Assembly (NCBI GenBank): GCA_017518705.1
Contig: JAFWUC010000055.1
Coordinates: 1-28,800 of the forward strand
Reading direction: 5' to 3'
Length of the DNA stretch: 28,800 nt
Origin: Clostridia bacterium
Lineage (GTDB): Bacteria; Bacillota_A; Clostridia; Christensenellales; Aristaeellaceae
Below, piece by piece: positions 23,342 to 28,800 of the stretch. Position 1 is the first letter of the stretch, and the number at the start of each line of letters is the position of its first letter. Below the pieces are notes generated by a model. It was not told the DNA's origin, did not search any database, and saw nothing but the letters and a program-made list of their open reading frames with translations. A program made the translations under genes and the position numbers.

Positions 23342-23370
23342 GGCGGAAGGAACGGGATCCTTCCGCCTTT
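23342..23370 (+). terminator. Rho-independent terminator of nrdD-nrdG
   Basis: GGCGGAAGGA (23342-23351), loop ACGGGA, TCCTTCCGCC (23358-23367): a perfect 10-bp stem followed by TTTGCTT. It lies 24 bp after the nrdG stop. Confidence 0.88.
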
Positions 23371-23391
23371 GCTTATAAAACCCCGGCGCGG

Positions 23392-23420
23392 TTGACTTTT
23401 GCCCGAATGCGGGGTACAAT
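23392..23420 (+). promoter_or_regulatory. SigA-type promoter of the phosphodiester glycosidase-family gene
   Basis: TTGACT (23392-23397), a 17-base spacer and TACAAT (23415-23420), 32 bp before the ATG; GGAGG is at 23442-23446. Confidence 0.85.
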
Positions 23421-23452
23421 AATCCGGTAAACATCCCGTTTGGAGGAACGAA

Positions 23453-24634
23453 ATGAAAAAGCTTATCGCGGCGCTTCTGTCACTTGTTCTGCTCGTCTGT
23501 CCGCTCGCGTTCGGCGAAGAGGAAGACCTGGAAGCCAAGTATTCCAAACTGGCCAACGAGACGCTGCGCACGCTGTGCCGCGTAGGGACCGAAGAGCTCA
23601 ACAAATGGGGCAGCGGCAACTACGTGAAGCGGGACTCGCCCGCCTGGAACATGCTCATCCGCTACGACTCGGGCTGGTTCGGCAAACTGGGCAGGACGGA
23701 GCTCAACGACGCCGGCAGCGGCAACTTCGTGCGCGGGGGCGACAGCAGCTTCGAGTGCGACGCGTGGGGCACCTACAAGGTCTGGTACTCCAACCGCAAC
23801 GGGCTGGTGAGGGAATATCCCGTGAGCTACCATCTGGCGTTTGAGAACATATCCAACAACCCCAAGAAAGAAGATTACAAACTGGTTAGCTTCACCGCGC
23901 TCCTCAACATCAAGGAAGAGGAGAACGCCCGCAGGCTGAGCGAACTGTGCGATGGCGTGGAGCTCAGCTGCATCACCGGTCCCAGCTACCGGGGCTACGT
24001 GGTCAAGACAGACGACCCCGCCCGGGTAGGCGTCGGCATAATTGACAAACTGGGCTCCGGCGAAGGCTGGAGGATAGACCAGATCAGCAGCAAATACAAC
24101 GCCGTCGTGGCCATAAACGGAGGCGCGTTCTCGGATTCCGGCACCTCTTCCATCTCCGGCAAGGCGGAGGGCTACGTGGTGTGCGCGGGAGAAGAAAAGC
24201 ACGCCAACGTCCGGGCGGACTACTGCAAGATAGTCATGGGCTTCGACGCCGAGAACAGGCTGCACGTGGGCACGTTCACCAACGACCAGCTCAAGAAAAT
24301 GCAGCTCAGGGACGCGCTCGCCTTCAACCAGGCCTTCGTGCAGGACGGAAACAGGGTCAATCAGCCCAAAAACAGCAGCTATTCCGCCCGCACGGGCATC
24401 GGGCAGGACGGGGAAGGCCACGTATACTTCGTGGTGATCCAGGGCCGCCAGCCCGACAGTTTCGGTGCGAGCTTCGACGACATGGCGGACATCTTCATCA
24501 GCCTGGGCTGCGTGAACGCGGGCAACCTGGACGGCGGCAACTCCTCGGCGCTGATGGTGGACGGGGAAAGCGTGTACTCCGCCTACCAGGGCGAGACCTC
24601 CCGCAAGATCCCCACTACTTTCATCGTAAGGTAA
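23453..24634 (+). CDS. Secreted phosphodiester glycosidase-family (NAGPA/DUF2233-like) protein
   Basis: A 393-residue exported protein. The N-terminus MKKLIAALLSLVLLVCPLAFG is a Sec signal peptide; the LLVC stretch is not a good lipobox, so cleavage near AFG-EEE is likelier. Residues about 30-150 form an unrecognised region in which GSGNYVKR and GSGNFVRG recur about 31 residues apart. From about 190 on, the NAGPA-type domain is visible: YNAVVAINGGAFSD, then GIGQDGEGHVYFVVIQGRQ and a C-terminal NAGNLDGGNSSALMVDG, the conserved Asp-Gly-Gly-Asn-Ser motif. The family is named for the mammalian enzyme that uncovers mannose-6-phosphate; bacterial members probably act on wall polymers or exported glycans. 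It has its own promoter and downstream hairpin, so is monocistronic. Confidence 0.88.
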   Translation: MKKLIAALLSLVLLVCPLAFGEEEDLEAKYSKLANETLRTLCRVGTEELNKWGSGNYVKRDSPAWNMLIRYDSGWFGKLGRTELNDAGSGNFVRGGDSSFECDAWGTYKVWYSNRNGLVREYPVSYHLAFENISNNPKKEDYKLVSFTALLNIKEEENARRLSELCDGVELSCITGPSYRGYVVKTDDPARVGVGIIDKLGSGEGWRIDQISSKYNAVVAINGGAFSDSGTSSISGKAEGYVVCAGEEKHANVRADYCKIVMGFDAENRLHVGTFTNDQLKKMQLRDALAFNQAFVQDGNRVNQPKNSSYSARTGIGQDGEGHVYFVVIQGRQPDSFGASFDDMADIFISLGCVNAGNLDGGNSSALMVDGESVYSAYQGETSRKIPTTFIVR

Positions 24635-24678
24635 AAACAGGCGTTTCGGCGCCCGAAAAACCGAAATCAGACACAAGC

Positions 24679-24706
24679 GAAACGCGGTCCGGAAGGGCCG
24701 CGTTTC
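24679..24706 (+). terminator. Strong hairpin after the glycosidase-family gene
   Basis: GAAACGCGGTCC (24679-24690) pairs with GGGCCGCGTTTC (24695-24706) around the loop GGAA, with one T-G pair. It is 44 bp after the stop. The bases that follow are GTCCCC, not a T-run, so it may act as a weak terminator or processing barrier. Confidence 0.6.
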
Positions 24707-24728
24707 GTCCCCCAGTGTTAAATCGGTA

Positions 24729-24757
24729 TTGACAAAAACGCTCTTATGATGTAAAAT
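24729..24757 (+). promoter_or_regulatory. Near-consensus promoter of the ABC importer operon
   Basis: TTGACA (24729-24734), a 17-base spacer and TAAAAT (24752-24757). It lies 51 bp before the chosen ATG. No clear catabolite-repression (cre) site is seen around it. Confidence 0.87.
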
Positions 24758-24808
24758 ACTTCTGTTAAAAACGGGGCGCAAGCCCCTGAACTTATGGAGG
24801 CGTTTTTT

Positions 24809-26341
24809 ATGAAGAAGCTTATTTCCCTGGTCCTGGCGCTGGTAATGCTGGCCGGCGTGGCCGCTGTGGGTGAGAGCTTCGCCGACTCTTACGACATCAC
24901 CGTATGGGTCGCCGAGGAGATCAAAGACCTTACCGCGCAGCAGATCGAGGCGTTCAACAGCAACAACCAGTACGGCATCAAGTTCAATCCTACCATCGAA
25001 GCCGTTTCCGAAGCCGTCGCCGCTGACAACATGGTCAACGACGTGAGCGCGGGCGGCGACATCTTCTGCTTCCCGCAGGATCAGTTCGCCCGTCTGGTAA
25101 AGGCCGGTGCTCTGTCCAAGCTGGGCGTTGCGGCGAGTGAAAAGGTCTCCGCCGAGAACGCTGCCGGCGTTGTCGTGGCTGCCAAGAGCGGCGACGCGCT
25201 GTACGCGTATCCCCTGACCGCCGACAACGGCTACTTCATGTTCTACGACAAGAGCGTCATCCCCGAGGAAGACATCGACTCTCTGGAAGCCCTGATCGCC
25301 GACTGCGAAGCCGCCCAGAAGTATTTCGCCTTTGAGATGCAGACCTCTGCCTGGTACCTGGCGTCCTTCTTCTTCGGCACCGGCTGCGTGAGCGAGTGGA
25401 CCACCGATGACGCGGGCACCTTCATTTCCGTGCGCGACACCTTCATCAGCCCCGAGGGCCTCATCGCCGTCAAGGGCATGGAGAAGCTGGTAAAGAGCCC
25501 CTTCCACCTGTCCTCTTCCAAGGCTGACTCCTTCGAGAGCAACGCCGCCGTCGTAGTGACCGGTATCTGGGACTACGAGCTGGCCAAGCAGATCCTGGGC
25601 GACAACCTGGGCGTCACCGACCTGCCTTCCTTCACTGTGGACGGCGTCGAGTACCACATCGGTTCCTTCAACGGCTGCAAGCTCATGGGTGTAAAGCCCA
25701 GCAACGATCCTTACCGTCAGGCCGCGCTCCACTTCCTGGCTCAGTATCTGACCGGCGAAGAGTGCCAGATGCAGCGCTTTGAGGCCAAGAGCTGGGGTCC
25801 CTCCAACCTGGTCGCCCAGTCTTCCGAAGCCGTTCAGGCCAACCCCGGCCTGGCTGCTCTGCTCAAGCAGGCTCCCTATTCCGTGCCTCAGGGCCAGATC
25901 CACGGTTCCTGGTGGGGAATCGCCCAGGTCATCGCTGACGACGTGAAGCTCGCCACCGACGAAGCCGGCCTGCAGGCCGCCCTGGACAACTACCAGGCCA
26001 AGATCGAAGAGCTGTTCACCCTGGACAACACCGCGCTGCTGTTCGTAGGCGCGTGGAACGGCTGGAACAACGCCGACACCGACAAGGCATTCTACCTGGC
26101 CAGCAAGGGCGACGGCACCTACGCGCTGACCTTCGACGTGCCCCAGAGCGATTACATGGGCGGCCGCGTGGTCAATCCCGGTTCCTGGGACACCGACAAG
26201 GGCTTTGCTCAGGTGACCGAAGGCGCCGAGCTGATCAAGGACCTGGGCGCTGACAACCCCGACAACAACATCGTGTTCGCCGAAGCGGGCAACTACACCA
26301 TCACCTGGGACGGCGAGGCGTTCAGCATCGTTAAGAACTGA
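24809..26341 (+). CDS. Maltose-type extracellular solute-binding protein with C-terminal carbohydrate-binding-like module
   Basis: Captures a sugar outside the membrane for the permeases that follow, 510 residues. The N-terminus MKKLISLVLALVMLAGVAAV is a Sec signal, probably cut after ESFA; no lipobox Cys is present, unusual for a single-membrane bacterium. Residues about 30-400 are a MalE-type fold (YDITVWVAEEIKDLTAQQI, DNGYFMFYDKS, VVVTGIWDYELAK). Residues about 408-510 are extra: FVGAWNGWNNADTD, DGTYALTFDVP and a closing AGNYTITWDGEAFSIV look like one SusE/SusF-type or related starch-binding beta sandwich. I start at 24809 because GGAGG (24796-24800) lies eight bases upstream; the ATG at 24794 overlaps that site. 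Codon choice (many CTG, GGT, CGT, GCT) suggests high expression. Ligand probably a maltodextrin-like glucan. Confidence 0.88.
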   Translation: MKKLISLVLALVMLAGVAAVGESFADSYDITVWVAEEIKDLTAQQIEAFNSNNQYGIKFNPTIEAVSEAVAADNMVNDVSAGGDIFCFPQDQFARLVKAGALSKLGVAASEKVSAENAAGVVVAAKSGDALYAYPLTADNGYFMFYDKSVIPEEDIDSLEALIADCEAAQKYFAFEMQTSAWYLASFFFGTGCVSEWTTDDAGTFISVRDTFISPEGLIAVKGMEKLVKSPFHLSSSKADSFESNAAVVVTGIWDYELAKQILGDNLGVTDLPSFTVDGVEYHIGSFNGCKLMGVKPSNDPYRQAALHFLAQYLTGEECQMQRFEAKSWGPSNLVAQSSEAVQANPGLAALLKQAPYSVPQGQIHGSWWGIAQVIADDVKLATDEAGLQAALDNYQAKIEELFTLDNTALLFVGAWNGWNNADTDKAFYLASKGDGTYALTFDVPQSDYMGGRVVNPGSWDTDKGFAQVTEGAELIKDLGADNPDNNIVFAEAGNYTITWDGEAFSIVKN

Positions 26342-26406
26342 CACACGAAACCCTTTAATCCTGAATCAAGTCAAGATTTGAAAGGCTTCTGACACGTATG
26401 GTATTA

Positions 26407-26438
26407 GGCCGGAGCCAGATCGAATTCTGGCCCCGGCC
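26407..26438 (+). promoter_or_regulatory. Intercistronic stem-loop between binding protein and permease genes
   Basis: GGCCGGAGCCAGA (26407-26419) pairs with TCTGGCCCCGGCC (26426-26438) with one mismatch, loop TCGAAT. No proper T-tract follows. Such hairpins between malE and malF in other bacteria protect the upstream mRNA and reduce read-through, so the binding protein is made in excess. Confidence 0.65.
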
Positions 26439-26461
26439 GTATTTACAAAGGGGCTATGCTT

Positions 26462-28003
26462 ATGAAGAGATACAGCGACCTTGAATACCTGCGCCTGTCA
26501 AAACTGAAGAAATTTTTGTACAGGCTGGAAAGCTTCTTCTGCTCCATACCCGTGGCGGTCTGGCACGGCATCAAAAAGCTGGGCCTCGCGATATGGAGCT
26601 TGATAAAGGGCATAGGGCTGGGCGTTGCGGAGGTGGTGACCACCTTCAAAAACGGCTCCAGGTCCACGCGCCTGAGTTACTTCATCATGGGCGCGGGCTG
26701 CTTCGCCCACGGCCAGATCCTGCGCGGCATACTGTTTCTGCTGTTCGAGCTGGTGTTCATATTCTACATGGTCACCACCGGTGCCTACTGGCTGAGCATG
26801 CTGCCTTCCCTGGGCAAGCTGGGACCCACGAAGGATTACAACGTCATACTGGACGTGTACACCACCCATTATAACGACAACTCCTTCAAGATACTGCTTT
26901 ACGGCGTGCTCACGCTCTTCTTCGTGATCGCGTTCATTTATACCTGGTGGGTGAACATCCGCCAGAGCCGGACCGCGGAGCAGATACTGGCTTCCGGCAA
27001 AAAGCTCAAAAGCGGCAGGGACGACTTAAGGAGCCTGGTGGACGATTCCTTCCACAAGACGCTGCTTGCGCTGCCCATGACCGGCATACTGGTGTTCACG
27101 GTGATGCCCATAGTGTTCATGATGCTGGTGGCGTTCACCAACTACGACGGCGCCCACAACGGCTACAGCAACAACCTGTTCCACTGGGTGGGGCTGGACA
27201 ACTTTAACACCATGCTCTCCTGGACCAGCAACACGGCTTCCGGCACGCAAAGCTACGCTGCCACCTTCGGCGAGGTGCTGACCTGGACGCTGATCTGGGC
27301 GTTTTTCGCCACCTTCACCAACTATTTCCTGGGCATGATGGTGGCCATGGCAATCAACAAAAAGGGCATCAGGTTCAAGAAGGGCTGGCGCACCATACTG
27401 GTAATGACCATAGCCATTCCCCAGTTCATCAGCCTGCTGTACGTCAGCAAGATGTTCGCGAAGAACGGGCTTATAAACAACTTCCTGATCGACATGAAGT
27501 GGATAGACACGGCCCTGCCGTTCTTTGAGAAAGCTTCATGGGCCCGGGTGACGGTCATAATCATCAACATCTGGATCGGCATACCGTACCTCATGCTCAC
27601 CGCCACGGGCATTTTGATGAACATCCCCCAGGATCTGTACGAATCCGCCCGCATCGACGGCGCGAGCGGCTGGCAGCAGTATTCCAAGATAACCCTGCCC
27701 TACATGCTGTTCGTCACCGGGCCGTACCTGCTCACCCAGTTCGCGGGCAACATGAACAACTTCAACGTCATCTTCCTGCTCACGGGCGGCGCTCCCAACA
27801 ACCCTGCGGCATCCAACTCGGCAGGCACGGTGGGTTACACGGACCTGCTCATAACCTGGCTGTACAAGATCACCATGGGCGCGGAGAGCCAGTACTACCT
27901 GGCGTCCGTCGTGGGCATAATGGTGTTCGTGGTAGTCGCGCTGATCACCCTGGTGGCATACTCCTTGCTGCCTTCCATCAAGAATGAGGAGGTCTTCCAG
28001 TGA
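26462..28003 (+). CDS. Maltose-type ABC transporter permease, MalF-like
   Basis: One of two membrane subunits of the importer, 513 residues. It begins with a long amphipathic, positively charged cytoplasmic region (about 1-70), followed by an added pair of membrane segments (about 80-105 and 145-165) and a soluble loop before the core permease fold. The EAA loop that contacts the ATPase is ESARIDGASGWQQYSKITLP. Such N-terminal extensions are known in MalF of Gram-positives. I choose the ATG at 26462: AAAGGGG (26447-26453) is eight bases from it but only two from the ATG at 26456. It follows the binding-protein gene after 120 bp with a stem-loop and overlaps malG (TGATG). Confidence 0.92.
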   Translation: MKRYSDLEYLRLSKLKKFLYRLESFFCSIPVAVWHGIKKLGLAIWSLIKGIGLGVAEVVTTFKNGSRSTRLSYFIMGAGCFAHGQILRGILFLLFELVFIFYMVTTGAYWLSMLPSLGKLGPTKDYNVILDVYTTHYNDNSFKILLYGVLTLFFVIAFIYTWWVNIRQSRTAEQILASGKKLKSGRDDLRSLVDDSFHKTLLALPMTGILVFTVMPIVFMMLVAFTNYDGAHNGYSNNLFHWVGLDNFNTMLSWTSNTASGTQSYAATFGEVLTWTLIWAFFATFTNYFLGMMVAMAINKKGIRFKKGWRTILVMTIAIPQFISLLYVSKMFAKNGLINNFLIDMKWIDTALPFFEKASWARVTVIIINIWIGIPYLMLTATGILMNIPQDLYESARIDGASGWQQYSKITLPYMLFVTGPYLLTQFAGNMNNFNVIFLLTGGAPNNPAASNSAGTVGYTDLLITWLYKITMGAESQYYLASVVGIMVFVVVALITLVAYSLLPSIKNEEVFQ

Positions 28004-28800
28004 TGAGTGACGTAAAAGTGCAGAATACCATGAAGCGGCACATGGGGCTTACGGCCTCCCGGCGCATCAGCAACACGGCCATATACATCGTGCTCGTCAT
28101 AATGAGCGTCATATGGCTGGTGCCGTTCGTATGCATAGTGCTGCAGTCCTTCCGCGTGGAATCCACCTGGCAGGTGGGCTACGTTATCCCCAGGCAGTGG
28201 GGCTGGGACAATTACGTGAACCTGGCCAAGACGGACTTCTGGCGCTGGTACACTAACACCTTTGTACTGGCTATCCTGACCGCCGCCCTGCAGACGATCA
28301 TCGTGCTGTGCATGAGCTATACCTTGAGCCGCTTCCGCTTTAAGATGAGAAAGCCCCTGATGAAGTTCATGCTGGTGCTGGGCCTGTTCCCGGGCATGAT
28401 GACCATGATCATCCTTTACCGCGTGCTGGCGGATCTGGGCCTGACCCAGAAGAACTCCATCCCCGGACTGCTGCTCGTATACGTGGCGTCCAGCGGCATG
28501 GGCTACTATGTGTCCAAGGGATTTTTCGACACCATCTCCAAGAGCCTGGACGAAGCCGCCCGCGTGGACGGCGCCAACCGCTTCAAGGTGCTGGTAAAGA
28601 TAATCCTGCCCCTGTCCAAGCCCATTGTGATTTACACCGTGCTGACAGCCTTCATGGGACCCTGGGGCGACTACGTCTTCGCCCGGTACATCTCCATGAA
28701 CGAGCCGCTCGGCATGAACGCGGCTGTCGGCCTGTGGAGCTGGCTCCAGCAGGATCAGCTGAACCAGCACTACACCCACTTCTGCGCCGGCGGTGTCCTG
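28003..28800 (+). CDS. Maltose-type ABC transporter permease, MalG-like (3' end cut by window)
   Basis: The second membrane subunit, 266 codons visible and still open at the last base; only some 10-20 residues are likely to be missing. After a short N-terminal tail (MSDVKVQNTMKRHMG) there are about six hydrophobic segments, starting with TAIYIVLVIMSVIWLVPFVCIVL. The EAA motif is DEAARVDGANRFKVLVKIILPLSKP, here read as two parts, DEAARVDGAN and IILPLSKP. The ATG shares a base with the malF stop (TGATG), and GAGGAGG at 27986-27992 lies ten bases upstream. No ATPase gene is seen in the window; the complex may use a shared MsmX/UgpC-type ATPase encoded elsewhere. Confidence 0.92.
   Translation, partial: MSDVKVQNTMKRHMGLTASRRISNTAIYIVLVIMSVIWLVPFVCIVLQSFRVESTWQVGYVIPRQWGWDNYVNLAKTDFWRWYTNTFVLAILTAALQTIIVLCMSYTLSRFRFKMRKPLMKFMLVLGLFPGMMTMIILYRVLADLGLTQKNSIPGLLLVYVASSGMGYYVSKGFFDTISKSLDEAARVDGANRFKVLVKIILPLSKPIVIYTVLTAFMGPWGDYVFARYISMNEPLGMNAAVGLWSWLQQDQLNQHYTHFCAGGVL

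Noticed and set aside
23480..26344. 954-codon open frame on the minus strand spanning the glycosidase-family and binding-protein genes
   Set aside because: It runs across a promoter, a hairpin and two plus-strand genes with signal peptides and conserved motifs; it has no recognisable domain.
1..28800. tRNA or rRNA genes, CRISPR arrays, insertion sequences, attachment sites, prophage
   Set aside because: No cloverleaf-like sequence, spaced repeat array, transposase or phage-type protein was recognised by eye; a covariance-model scan could still find a small RNA.

Overview
The window is GC-rich, gene-dense bacterial DNA. It probably comes from an anaerobic member of the Bacillota (a clostridial, possibly gut-type lineage). 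This is inferred from strong GGAGG-type ribosome binding sites, a VanW/G5-type cell-wall protein, the oxygen-sensitive class III ribonucleotide reductase pair nrdD-nrdG, a YuxG-like aldolase, and a three-part maltose-type ABC importer with no local ATPase gene. No tRNA, rRNA, CRISPR array, insertion sequence or phage gene was seen.

Layout. (1) 1-1398: 3' part of clpB, closed by a strong terminator. (2) 1399-1758: long non-coding leader, then a lone, divergent precorrin-8X methylmutase-like gene (1759-2355) with its own sigma-70-type promoter. (3) 2534-13792: a tight plus-strand operon of nine genes led by a DeoR-type regulator: class II aldolase, short-chain dehydrogenase, PHP-domain phosphoesterase, SorE-like zinc dehydrogenase, then E2, E3 and a fused E1 alpha-beta of a 2-oxoacid dehydrogenase complex, and a lipoate-protein ligase. 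Many junctions are overlaps (ATGA, TAATG) or abutting codons. (4) 20225-13799, minus strand: an operon of seven genes (2-hydroxyacid dehydrogenase, EamA exporter, VanW/G5 protein, hexapeptide acetyltransferase, NAD(P)H-hydrate repair enzyme, unknown 128-residue protein, metallo-beta-lactamase-fold hydrolase). It ends 6 bp from the lipoate ligase stop, with a likely minus-strand terminator inside the end of that gene. (5) 20226-20498: divergent control region with a promoter for each side and several inverted repeats. (6) 20499-23317: nrdD-nrdG. (7) 23453-24634: secreted phosphodiester-glycosidase-family protein as a single-gene unit. (8) 24809-28800: malE-malF-malG-type importer, with malG cut by the window end.

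How the genes fit together. The most interesting unit is the DeoR-led operon. Its aldolase and SDR resemble the two halves of the bifunctional YuxG/RhaEW-type protein (sugar-1-phosphate aldolase plus aldehyde dehydrogenase). They are followed by a polyol/ketose-phosphate dehydrogenase and a phosphoesterase, and the operon then carries a whole 2-oxoacid dehydrogenase complex with its own lipoylation enzyme. It lacks a kinase and a transporter, so the substrate cannot be named from sequence. I infer one pathway that takes a sugar or polyol phosphate to an acyl-CoA.

Other points of note are a solute-binding protein that lacks a lipobox and carries an extra C-terminal beta-sandwich-like carbohydrate-binding module, and a CbiC homologue in which the usual catalytic histidine position appears to be Glu.
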